From an uncultured bacterium (GTDB taxonomy: Bacteria; Planctomycetota; GCA-002687715), in the NCBI GenBank assembly GCA_902826835.1, contig CADEGH010000011.1, positions 62,001 to 126,000 on the forward strand: DNA of 64,000 nucleotides, in the 5' to 3' direction. Below are positions 16,126-24,362 of this stretch, one piece after another. Position numbers and translations under genes: made by a program. The number at the start of each line of letters is the position of its first letter. Within the stretch, counting starts at the first letter, position 1. The notes beneath the pieces are model-generated. The model searched no databases, was not told the origin of the DNA, and was given only the letters and a program-made list of their open reading frames with translations.

Positions 16126-17319
16126 CTAGAAACGCACCCGCGCGAGGTGACTGGATAGGAGTTCGCGGTGAGGGTGAGAGAGAAGCCCTGACTCCTGGAC
16201 AAATTCCCAAGCCGTGCGGGTTCGGGATTCGGCCTCCCGGACCCACTCGTCCAACTCCGCTCGAAGCACACCCAATGCTCTTGCGAGCCCCTCCAAGCGT
16301 GCTCCGCCAAAACCGGAGAACTCCTTCGTCCCCCCGAGACTGAGGGCGAGGTCTTGGTCACCATAGAGAACGGTCGGGACCAGATCGTACGCGGGGCTCA
16401 GACGCGCGTTTCGGCCGTCAGGGTAAATCAGCGACCAGTTCTTCATGTGTGCATCGCCGTTCCCGGAAAGGATGCAGAACACCAACTGATCGACAAATCG
16501 ACGCGTGTCTTTCGGAGTGATGCTGGCGATCAACGCCGCGATCTCCTCGTAGGCCCCTTGGAACTGCCCGTACCCTGGGGGGCGATCGACGATCTGGGCA
16601 AAATCTTCGATGTGAACTCGGCGAAGCCCGCCGTCCTCGCGATCGAATCTGCGGATGAGATAGACCGTCCCGTCACCAATCGGTACTTCTGAGGGAAGTC
16701 GTTCGAATTCAGCCACCTTCGCCAGACGTGTTGCCGGTATCTCGATTCCGGATCGCCGTGCCCACTCCGCGCAGGCGAATTCCACTGCGGGAAGATTCGG
16801 ATATCCGGTACCGGAGAATTTGGCTATCCAATCTCCGCTCTGTCCTCGCGCCGGCACCACCAGGCCGCGCTCGTTCGCGGAGCTCCTCGCCGGGAGCTTC
16901 CACTGAGCTCCCGCGAGCGAGAATCCGAGTTCTATCTCGGGGGAATCAGCGCGGGGCTCGCTCCGCTCCGGCCTAGTCCGCCCGGCTCCGTCTTGCGCTG
17001 ACGGACGAACATACACGTTGCCGGGGAGGTCCTCGCCGAGATAAGCCAGGAGATCGAATGACTCATCCTCGGAGACTGCGGCTTGGGCGGCCAGCATCCT
17101 GGCCAAGGGCCCCTGCGGCAAAAGATGGAGGAACCAGCACGGCAAGGTGCCGTCGCTCAAAATCGGATTCGGTCGTCGATCCTCGAAGAGCTGCCCTAGG
17201 ATCGGCCGTTCCGGATCGCCAATCCAGGTCTCGTCGAACGCAAACTCGAAGTGGTCATCCTCGAAACACCAGAGGGCGCCGACCCGGTAGGTTCCGAGGA
17301 GAACGTCGCATCGCCTCAC
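16126..17319 (-). CDS. HipA-family Ser/Thr kinase (toxin-like)
   Basis: A 397-residue single-chain HipA homologue. The N-terminal HipA_N/couple domain (1-105) contains FLHLLPQGPLARMLAA and FDLLAYLGEDLPG. SLAGAQWKLPA corresponds to the phosphorylatable Ser loop (Ser134). Lys167 is the likely ATP lysine, SGNGDAHMKNWS carries catalytic Asp289 and Asn294, and LSPAYDLV carries the metal-binding Asp312. All key kinase residues are present. Family members phosphorylate aminoacyl-tRNA synthetases such as GltX and cause growth arrest, and are normally paired with a HipB repressor. Here the GTG start overlaps the stop of a DUF262 gene (GTGA), and no HipB-like gene is visible on either side. Confidence 0.9.
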   Translation of the reverse strand: MRRCDVLLGTYRVGALWCFEDDHFEFAFDETWIGDPERPILGQLFEDRRPNPILSDGTLPCWFLHLLPQGPLARMLAAQAAVSEDESFDLLAYLGEDLPGNVYVRPSAQDGAGRTRPERSEPRADSPEIELGFSLAGAQWKLPARSSANERGLVVPARGQSGDWIAKFSGTGYPNLPAVEFACAEWARRSGIEIPATRLAKVAEFERLPSEVPIGDGTVYLIRRFDREDGGLRRVHIEDFAQIVDRPPGYGQFQGAYEEIAALIASITPKDTRRFVDQLVFCILSGNGDAHMKNWSLIYPDGRNARLSPAYDLVPTVLYGDQDLALSLGGTKEFSGFGGARLEGLARALGVLRAELDEWVREAESRTRTAWEFVQESGLLSHPHRELLSSHLARVRF

Positions 17320-18923
17320 TTCGGAACCCCATTGTGCCCTCGGATGATTTCCCCAATGGCCGGTCGATCGCCGTCCTCCGGCTCGGCCTTCGCGCGGATG
17401 AATTGGCTCAGCAATCCGCGAAGTAGCACGAAACGGAGGCGTAGGGCTTCGTCCACATTGCCACTCAGAAAGGAGTCGATAATAGTCGCGTCGAGGGCAT
17501 GGCTGCGCTGCACTTCAACCGGCGCAAGCCGCAGAGCCTCGAGCAGGGTCGGGCCTTTTCGAGACTCGCGAGGCCACACAACCACGGTACTCGCCCAAGA
17601 CTGAGAAGGGTGGTTGCAGAGACTCGTAAAGAAACTCCGTGGCTCCTCCGCATCCTGCACGTCCTCGAGAGCGATCGGCAAACTCGTGATTGGATCCCGA
17701 GGCTGCAGATGGAGCAAGGAGAGGGCCACCACCTTGGTTTTCGCACTACCCCAGCTCCAGACCTCATTTTCGAGAATGGAGTGCTCAATCGCGGGGAACT
17801 CGGGCAGGGAATTCAGGAGTTTCTGCGCGGCTTCCCCACCATCCTCCGCTTCAGTCGCCTTGACGATTGCCCTCGCCGAGGCGTCGTTGGTATTCGCGTG
17901 ATGCTGCGAGAGACATCCGCGCCACACCCAGCGCACCAGGAGGAGTCTAGATCGATGCGATGGGGCCGGATGCATCGCGAAGTAGCGTGCCAAAGCCCAC
18001 AAGAGAAGTCGGTAAGGCAGAAGATCGAAGTGAGGAATCCCGCAATCCACGACGAGGAATTGGACCGCTAATAGCAAAGAGGCTTCGGTCTTCTTGATTT
18101 GATCCGCGCTGGCCTTCGATTCGGCATCGCTTCCACCGTGAGTGAAGCCGGATCCGGAAACGACTTCGTGCACTCGGTAGAGCTGGTCCTTGGGGACCAT
18201 CCCGAAGCCGAGGTTCGCGACTTGCTTTTGGATGAGGTCGAGGGGCTTTTGGCCTTCACTCTCGTTGATCGCGTCGAAGACTTCGTCCTCCGTCATTTCG
18301 ACGCCCGACCGGTTGGTGCGCTTGAAGACGATTCGCAGGGTTTCGGACGTGGCACCATCGAGGACGTACGCGGGGATCCGATACTCGCGGACGGACTTAC
18401 CCAGCTCGAGAGCGGCATCGACCAGGTCCTCCCGCTCCGTTCTCAACGGCCAGCGGTTCAGCCACTTCAAGAGCCGTGTCGAGTCGTTGAGTACATTCAG
18501 CGGAATCCAAGTGTGCCCCGGCGTTCCTCGGTGCAAGTGGTGAAACTCCCTCGTGGAGAGGTCAAACCAAAGAGCGTACAAGTCCGCTTTCGGCACGGGA
18601 TCGAGACGATCGAGTACCGCCGCCAGCGAACTGATTCGCTGCTGCCCATCCACGACAAACAACGCATCGGAGCGGGGCGCGGCTTCCACTCGCACTGTCC
18701 CGAAGTGGAGAACGTCGGAACCCGCCGCCTGCTGGGACAAGAGCAGACCTCCGATCGGATACCCCCGATAGACCGAATCGAAGAGATCACAGACGTGGGA
18801 TCTTTTCCACCGTAGGCCGCGCTGAAAATGGGGAAGCCGGATCCGTCCTTGCCGCACCCAGGAGAGGAGGTCCTCCACACTCACCGCACGTGCATCGGGG
18901 CGAGTCCGTGGTCGATCGTTCAT
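17316..18923 (-). CDS. DUF262 (GmrS/ParB-like) protein upstream of HipA
   Basis: A 535-residue protein. Residues 15-105 are the DUF262 core: RLPHFQRGLRWKRSHVCDLF, GYPIGGLLL and FVVDGQQRISSL (Asp92-Gly-Gln-Gln-Arg96). In GmrSD, BrxU and SspE systems this domain belongs to the ParB/Srx superfamily and binds or hydrolyses nucleotides. TNRSGVEMTEDEVFDAI (middle) fits the same family. The remaining roughly 350 residues look helical, and I see no HNH motif of the usual GmrSD C-terminal domain. The ATG at 18923 is chosen because the DUF262 core follows closely; an upstream start at 19070 adds 49 basic low-complexity residues. It is translationally coupled to hipA. Confidence 0.85.
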   Translation of the reverse strand: MNDRPRTRPDARAVSVEDLLSWVRQGRIRLPHFQRGLRWKRSHVCDLFDSVYRGYPIGGLLLSQQAAGSDVLHFGTVRVEAAPRSDALFVVDGQQRISSLAAVLDRLDPVPKADLYALWFDLSTREFHHLHRGTPGHTWIPLNVLNDSTRLLKWLNRWPLRTEREDLVDAALELGKSVREYRIPAYVLDGATSETLRIVFKRTNRSGVEMTEDEVFDAINESEGQKPLDLIQKQVANLGFGMVPKDQLYRVHEVVSGSGFTHGGSDAESKASADQIKKTEASLLLAVQFLVVDCGIPHFDLLPYRLLLWALARYFAMHPAPSHRSRLLLVRWVWRGCLSQHHANTNDASARAIVKATEAEDGGEAAQKLLNSLPEFPAIEHSILENEVWSWGSAKTKVVALSLLHLQPRDPITSLPIALEDVQDAEEPRSFFTSLCNHPSQSWASTVVVWPRESRKGPTLLEALRLAPVEVQRSHALDATIIDSFLSGNVDEALRLRFVLLRGLLSQFIRAKAEPEDGDRPAIGEIIRGHNGVPK

Positions 18924-19235
18924 GGAAGCGAAGCTTAGCCTTGGCAAGGAGGACCGCCAACGCTTTGCCCCCGCAATCTCCGAGGGATTCCTACCTCCCG
19001 CAGCCCCGAGCCTCCGCCCACCAAGGTGCAATGTCCGCCGTGAGCGAGGGAGTCGTTTTTCAGCCCGCAACCTCCGCCATCCGCACTTTGCAGCCTCCGC
19101 AAAGCAGCACCCAATCTACGGGGCCGACGGACTCTCATTGGTACCGATGGGAGGAGGCTGGTTTGCTTCTGGGCAGCGCGAGACGTTCTGATGTAGGATC
19201 AAGACACCCGCATCACCTCACAGCCGCTCATCGCC
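18924..19235. other. Divergent gene-free region upstream of DUF262
   Basis: This stretch should contain the promoter of the DUF262-hipA unit and that of the membrane-protein gene at 19236. I found no clear promoter boxes, no repeat shared with the DUF4143 operator, and no antitoxin-sized gene with recognisable features. Confidence 0.4.
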
Positions 19236-19882
19236 ATGCGAATCGAAACAAACGGGAGCAAGTCCGGGTGGGCGGTCATGACAATGGTCCAGAAGCTGTG
19301 GAGTGAGTACCGCGGCACGATTCTTCTCGCGATGATCCTGTGGTGGCTCGGGATGTATCCAGGGATCTACGTTCTGGGTGTATTTTGGGGCCTTATGATT
19401 CCGGCCGTGTTTCTCAGCAGCGTGTGGATACCCATCGTCGCGATCATCGCGATCCTGATCGCCCGCAAAGGCCGCCTGCCGCGCATCCCTCGCCCCACTT
19501 TGAGTTTCGGCGTTCGCATCGCGATCCTCGCCCTCGCACTTTGGTCGGTCATTCTGGAGCACCCCTTGGACTTCGGCTTTCGTTGTTCGCGGAGTGCCTT
19601 CGAACGGGAGCTCGAACACGCGCCGCTCTACACGAAGGAGGTGGCCTTGAGGGAGCGGGAACATGGTGGCCTGATGGGCGTCTACTTGGTGAGCCGCGTC
19701 TGGCGCGACGAGCGAGGGGGCGTGTACTTTTGTGTCTCGAACGACTCGATGTTCGACACCACTTCGTTCGGCTTTGCCCACGATCCGAACCCTGTCGGCA
19801 CCCCCTTGGAGCGGCCCACCTGACCCTCCGGCCATTGGGAGGATCTTGGTTCTACTTCAGCGCCAACAACGATTGGTACTGA
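19236..19882 (+). pseudogene. Predicted membrane protein with probable frameshift near its end
   Basis: The frame from the ATG at 19236 encodes 195 residues ending at 19823. It has two or three hydrophobic segments (LLAMILWWLGMYPGIYVLGV, AVFLSSVWIPIVAIIAILI, IAILALALWSVIL) and a C-terminal extracytoplasmic-looking domain. At the CCCCC run near 19799-19804, adding one base would continue the protein in another frame through LTLRPLGGSWFYFSANNDWY to a TGA at 19882, giving about 214 residues. That aromatic end looks like the natural finish of the domain, so I read this as a one-base loss or a sequencing error. No named family recognised. Confidence 0.5.
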
Positions 19883-19959
19883 GGGGCTCGGGGGCGCGAG
19901 CGGACGAGCGTGACGATCTGTCCGCTTGCGGCCGCGAAGCCGCCTGATTAGATCGGGTC

Positions 19960-20994
19960 ATGCTGCCCCGAACGATCCTCGCCCTCCTCGGTCTCGCTCA
20001 TTGGCTCCTCGCTCAAGGCGGGGAACACCGCCCCGCTCCCCCGGCCCCCCCGCCGCCCCCGAACCTTCTCCACGAGGGTGAAACCGCGCTCTCCGACATG
20101 GTCCAAATCACCTTCGACGGCAAGAAGAGTGGGGAAGCCTACTTTTCGCCCGACGAGTCGATGATCTGCTTCCAATCGGTACGGGGAGCCTGCCCCCACT
20201 ACCAGATCTTCGTCCAGCGCCTCGACGGGACCCGTCTCGTCCAGATCACCCCCGGACAGGGCCTCACCACCTGCGCGTACTTCCACCCCACCGAATCGCG
20301 GCTGATTTGGGCCAGTACGCACCTCGATCCGGCCACTTTCCCGCCGCCTCCCCCGAACGCCGGCCCCTATGTCTGGGACAAACACCCGTCCTTCGACATC
20401 TTCGAGTCCGATCTGGAGGGCAAGGAGGTGCGCCGCCTCACCACGAGCCCGGGGTACGACGCCGAGGGCTCGTTTTCGCCGGACGGATCGCGGATCTGCT
20501 TCACGAGCCAGCGCGACGACGACCTCGAGATCTACACCATGGCCCGCGACGGCTCGGATGTCCGCCGGGTCACCAACGCCAAGGGCTACGACGGCGGCCC
20601 CTTTTTCAGCCCGGACGGCAAGAAAATCTGTTTCCGAGGGTTCCGCGACCCCCAAAATCCCCGCTACGCCCAGATTTACGTGATCGACGCGGACGGCCAG
20701 AACGAAAAACAGCTCACCTTTGACCAGGCGGTCAACTGGTGCCCCTACTTCAGCCCCTGCGGAAAATGGCTGATCTACGCAAAGAATGTGGGCAGTCCGC
20801 GCAACTTCGAGCTCTTCTTGGTGCCGGTGGCCGGGGGCGACAGCATCCGCCTGACCACCAACCCGGACGCCGACGTACTTCCGGTTTTCTCGAAGGACGG
20901 GAAGCGGATTATGTGGACTTCCAGCCGGGTTGGCGGGAAATCCCAGGTCTTCATCGCGAATCTGGCGATGCCTCCCCTCCCCGCTCCCAAGTGA
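19960..20994 (+). CDS. Secreted TolB-like PD40 beta-propeller protein
   Basis: A 344-residue exported protein with a signal peptide (MLPRTILALLGLAHWLLAQG) and a proline-rich linker. Five or six PD40/WD40-like blades follow, recognisable by repeats such as GEAYFSPDESMICFQS, GSFSPDGSRICFTSQRDDD, PFFSPDGKKICFRG and PYFSPCGKWLIYAK. These match the TolB propeller family, but the TolB N-terminal domain is absent, so this is not TolB itself. It probably acts in the periplasm as a binding scaffold. The metallophosphoesterase gene starts 66 bases downstream in the same direction and may be cotranscribed. Confidence 0.85.
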   Translation: MLPRTILALLGLAHWLLAQGGEHRPAPPAPPPPPNLLHEGETALSDMVQITFDGKKSGEAYFSPDESMICFQSVRGACPHYQIFVQRLDGTRLVQITPGQGLTTCAYFHPTESRLIWASTHLDPATFPPPPPNAGPYVWDKHPSFDIFESDLEGKEVRRLTTSPGYDAEGSFSPDGSRICFTSQRDDDLEIYTMARDGSDVRRVTNAKGYDGGPFFSPDGKKICFRGFRDPQNPRYAQIYVIDADGQNEKQLTFDQAVNWCPYFSPCGKWLIYAKNVGSPRNFELFLVPVAGGDSIRLTTNPDADVLPVFSKDGKRIMWTSSRVGGKSQVFIANLAMPPLPAPK

Positions 20995-21060
20995 GGCGCC
21001 GGGGTTTCTTCAGGCGACCCCTTCACGAGGCGCGGGTCCCTTCATAAGCTCCGCGTTCCC

Positions 21061-21828
21061 GTGGCTGACCACTTCGCGATCATCTCCGACGTTCACAGCA
21101 ACTTCGAAGCCCTGACCGAGGTGCTGGCGCACATCGACCATCTCCAGATCCCCACGATTTTTTGCCTCGGGGACGTGATTGGCTACGGGCCGGACCCCGA
21201 AATCTGCACCGACCTGGTCCGGACGCGGTGCGAAAAGACGATCCGGGGCAACCACGACGACGCCCTCTTCTCCGGGGCCGAGCGCTTCAACCCCTTCGCC
21301 AAGGCGGCGATCCGCTTCACGCGCGAGCGCTTGAAGCCGGGACTCTTGCGGGGCCGGCCGTCGATGGACCGGTGGGACTGGCTCCGCACCCTGCCCTTCT
21401 CCTTCCGGCGGGGCAACGCGCTGTTCGTGCACGGGTCGCCCCGCGACCCGGTGAACGAGTACGTCTACCAGGAAGATGTTTTCTTCAACGCCGACCCAAA
21501 GCTGCGCGAGATCTTCGAACAGACCGAGCTGGTCACGTTCTGCGGGCACACCCACATGCCGGTCGTCATCCGCTCCGACATGAAGACCTTCGTGCCCAAG
21601 GACGAGGCCTTCGAGTATCGGATGGAGCCGGGCATCCGGCATATCGTCAACGTCGGTTCCGTCGGCCAGCCGCGCGACCGCGACCCGAGGTCCTGTTACG
21701 TCGAGGTCAAAGACGACCTCATCCGCTTCCACCGAGTGGCTTACGACTTCAAACGCACCGGTGAAAAGATCGCCAAGCATCCCCTGCTCGACGAAATCCT
21801 TGCCATTCGCCTCACCAAGGGGATGTGA
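21061..21828 (+). CDS. Calcineurin-like metallophosphoesterase (YfcE/MJ0936-like)
   Basis: A 255-residue cytoplasmic phosphoesterase starting at a GTG. The dinuclear-metal motifs are complete: SDVHSN (D-x-H), GDVIGYGPDP (GD), RGNHDDA (GNHD) and CGHTHMP (GHTH), with an additional His in ALFVHGSP. The closing VNVGSVGQPRDRDPRSCY block is characteristic of the small YfcE/MJ0936-type subfamily, which hydrolyses phosphodiesters in vitro; physiological substrate unknown. It ends next to the convergent SGNH-like gene with no spacer (21828/21829). Confidence 0.9.
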   Translation: MADHFAIISDVHSNFEALTEVLAHIDHLQIPTIFCLGDVIGYGPDPEICTDLVRTRCEKTIRGNHDDALFSGAERFNPFAKAAIRFTRERLKPGLLRGRPSMDRWDWLRTLPFSFRRGNALFVHGSPRDPVNEYVYQEDVFFNADPKLREIFEQTELVTFCGHTHMPVVIRSDMKTFVPKDEAFEYRMEPGIRHIVNVGSVGQPRDRDPRSCYVEVKDDLIRFHRVAYDFKRTGEKIAKHPLLDEILAIRLTKGM

Positions 21829-22869
21829 TCAACCGTCGGCGGGAGCGAGCAGCCCGCGGTCCAGGAGAGCTTTCACCCAAGCTCGGGTGAAGGCGGCGCG
21901 GTCCTGACGGTCCAAATGCGAGCCATCCGGACAATCGAAATGGCCGAGGGCCGCGACATCATCGCAGTGCAGGCCCCGCAGCGGCCTTTGAGCGAGGAGC
22001 CGATCCCAGGTCGAAGCGCGGGGGGCCCGACGGTCCTCGACCGCCCGCAACGGCCCGGTCGAGGGCAGTCTCACGAACACCACGGCCCCGCCGCGGGCCT
22101 CGATGCGGCGGACGGCGGTGTGGGCTCGCTCGGCGATGGCCGCGAGGCCCGCCTCCGACGCCGCCACACGGCAGTGAGTCTCGTACCAGCGCAGGGCATC
22201 GGCCCTAGTCAGCTCGAGGTCCTTAGCGCCGCGGTAGTCGACCGATTGGAATCGCTCAGGATCGGTCAAAAGCCGCGTCGGCTCGGGGAAGCGCCCCGTC
22301 TTTCCGAGCTTGCGCGCCACCGAGGCCAGAGAGAGCTCGGGACTGCGCAGGGCCATCCGGGCCCGCAGGACATCTCGCACGCGGTTTTCGATCCGCTCCG
22401 CGACGGACGTGTGCCGCTGAGCCTCGATCCACTCCCGTGTCCAGGCTTCGCGCTCCCCACTCTCATCGAAAAAAATGAGGGGGTGCACTTCGCAAAGGAC
22501 CGTGCCGCGGAATCGGTCATCTGCCGCCAGATCTTCCAGCACCGGAAGGGGAGTGCTCGCATTGCCGATCGCGAGTTGGAACACGCTCCGCCGGGTGTCG
22601 GTGCGAAACTCCTCGGGGTCCACGGCCAAGTGCATGCGCGAGGATCCGAGCAGAGTGACGGCATGGGGATCGAGCACGCAGCGCTCGCGCATCGTGGACC
22701 ACCGACGGAAGTCGTCGCGCACACTAGGGCGGAAGCCCGCTCGTCGCGCGAAGACCTCAAGTCCGGTCAGGACCATCCCACACATCAAGAGTGCGGATAG
22801 CCAGACTCTCCCCCACGTGCGTCCGGTCGCCGGGTCTTCAGAACTGGAAGTAGATGAAGGCACGTTCAT
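21829..22869 (-). CDS. AlgX/AlgJ-like SGNH acyl-transfer partner of MBOAT
   Basis: A 346-residue membrane-anchored protein. A single hydrophobic segment (WLSALLMCGMVLTGLEVFA) near residue 25 precedes an SGNH-hydrolase-like domain with LLGSSRMHLAVDP (nucleophile Ser region) and a C-terminal DGSHLDRQD (Asp-x-x-His). This is the pattern seen in proteins that accept acetyl groups from an MBOAT transporter and pass them to an exopolysaccharide or other glycan. Its start lies 32 bases inside the end of the MBOAT gene, which supports coupled translation. The glycan acceptor is unknown; no polysaccharide synthase is adjacent. Confidence 0.75.
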   Translation of the reverse strand: MNVPSSTSSSEDPATGRTWGRVWLSALLMCGMVLTGLEVFARRAGFRPSVRDDFRRWSTMRERCVLDPHAVTLLGSSRMHLAVDPEEFRTDTRRSVFQLAIGNASTPLPVLEDLAADDRFRGTVLCEVHPLIFFDESGEREAWTREWIEAQRHTSVAERIENRVRDVLRARMALRSPELSLASVARKLGKTGRFPEPTRLLTDPERFQSVDYRGAKDLELTRADALRWYETHCRVAASEAGLAAIAERAHTAVRRIEARGGAVVFVRLPSTGPLRAVEDRRAPRASTWDRLLAQRPLRGLHCDDVAALGHFDCPDGSHLDRQDRAAFTRAWVKALLDRGLLAPADG

Positions 22870-24247
22870 CTCCGGAGGCCATGGCGAGTCCCATCAAGAC
22901 CAAGGTGAGCACGAAGCCGAGAGCCCACGAGGGCGTGCGTCCGATCAGCTCCGGCCAGCGCAGGCGACGCGTGGCGTGGTGCACTCCGACCGTGGCCACA
23001 AGAACGGCGAGGACCGAGACGACTGCCCAATCATCCAGGCCTCCGCCCACACCGGCACCGACCCCGAGTTTGGCGAGAAAAAGCTGGGCCGTGTCCGCCA
23101 TCGACTTCGCCCGGAAGGTGTCCCAGAGCACGGAGACTCCGAGGAAACAGACCACGCTGCCCAAGAGTCGGAGCGAAGCCGTCGGGCTCGGAATGACCTG
23201 CCTGAGGGCACGTTCGATGAGGAGGAGCACCCCATGTCCAGCGCCCCACAGGAGAAACCGCCAATCCGCGCCGTGCCAAAGGCCGCCGAGCAGCATCGTG
23301 ACCATCAGGTTTCGGGCGGTCATGAAGGCGCCGCGTCGATTCCCGCCGAGTGGGATGTAGAGGTAGTCCCGCAACCAACTCGAGAGGGAGACGTGCCAGC
23401 GAGTCCAGAAGTCCGAAAACCCGCTTGCCGCGTAGGGCGCACGGAAGTTGGGCGCCAAGTGGAATCCGAGCGCGAGGGCGGCCCCGATCGCACACAGGGA
23501 GTAGCCGGCAAAGTCGAAGTAGATCTGACCGGTGAACGCCAGAGTGCCGATCCACGCCTCCGCCACACTCGCGCGGGCGGGCGCCCCGTAGATCTCGTCG
23601 GCGACGGGAGCGAGGATCGTGTCTGACAGCAGGGCCTTCTGGAATAGCCCGAGCGCTATCAAGAAGGCGCCATACCCGATTTGCCCTCCGGTCGCGCGCG
23701 GCAGCCGCTCGCACTGTGGGAGAAACTCCGACGCCCGCACGATCGGCCCGGCCACGAGCTGCGGAAAAAACGCTACATAAAGCAGATAGTCGAGGATCGA
23801 CTTGGGCGGTCGGAGCGAGCCGCGGTAGACGTCGATCGAGTAGGAGAGCGTCTGAAAGGTGTAGAACGAAATGCCGACCGGGAGCTCGAGGGGAAGGGTC
23901 GGCGGCGACCATTCCATTCCGGCCGCCCCGAGGGCACTCGCCAACGAGGAGAGCAAGAAATTGCCGTACTTGAACGCTGCGAGCAGGCCGAGGTTGGCCA
24001 CCACGCTGACCGCGAGCCAAGCGCGCCTCCGGCCCGTGGATTCGGTACGCACGAGGGCGTTCCCGATCCCCCAGTCCAGGAGCGAAGATCCGACCAAGAG
24101 CAGCAGGTAAGGCCACTTCCACGCCGCGTAGAAGAGGTAGCTCATCGCCACCAGGAACAGCTTGCGCGGACGATCCCCCGGGAGGCCGCGGTCGACGCCG
24201 AGCACCAGCAGGAAGAAACCCAAAAAGAGGAAGGAGTTGAAGACCAA
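22838..24247 (-). CDS. MBOAT family O-acyltransferase (AlgI-like)
   Basis: A 469-residue polytopic membrane protein with about ten or eleven hydrophobic segments. Signatures of the AlgI/DltB MBOAT family are ISFYTFQTLSYSIDVYRG, FFPQLVAGPIVRASEFLPQ, YSLCAIGAALALGF, FWTRWHVSLSSWLRDYLYIPLGG (His/Trp region) and LLGGLWHGADWRF with the catalytic His. It would move acetyl groups from cytoplasmic acetyl-CoA across the membrane. The start at 24247 is a TTG that gives the usual MBOAT beginning (VFNS-FLFLGFF); no better ATG exists upstream. It overlaps its SGNH-like partner by 32 bases. Confidence 0.92.
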   Translation of the reverse strand: MVFNSFLFLGFFLLVLGVDRGLPGDRPRKLFLVAMSYLFYAAWKWPYLLLLVGSSLLDWGIGNALVRTESTGRRRAWLAVSVVANLGLLAAFKYGNFLLSSLASALGAAGMEWSPPTLPLELPVGISFYTFQTLSYSIDVYRGSLRPPKSILDYLLYVAFFPQLVAGPIVRASEFLPQCERLPRATGGQIGYGAFLIALGLFQKALLSDTILAPVADEIYGAPARASVAEAWIGTLAFTGQIYFDFAGYSLCAIGAALALGFHLAPNFRAPYAASGFSDFWTRWHVSLSSWLRDYLYIPLGGNRRGAFMTARNLMVTMLLGGLWHGADWRFLLWGAGHGVLLLIERALRQVIPSPTASLRLLGSVVCFLGVSVLWDTFRAKSMADTAQLFLAKLGVGAGVGGGLDDWAVVSVLAVLVATVGVHHATRRLRWPELIGRTPSWALGFVLTLVLMGLAMASGDERAFIYFQF

Positions 24248-24362
24248 GGCGGAACTTCGGGCCGATGGCCAGAGACAGAGAGGCGGTTCCCCTTTCGAAC
24301 CCGCGCCGCGCGACCCGAAAGTGGCGTGCTAAGCTCGGTTTCGGAGCGCGCGCGTTCTTCCT

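Noticed and set aside
18924..19235. Possible HipB-like antitoxin gene next to the DUF262-hipA unit
   Set aside because: Short frames in this region show no helix-turn-helix pattern and are compositionally like shadow frames.
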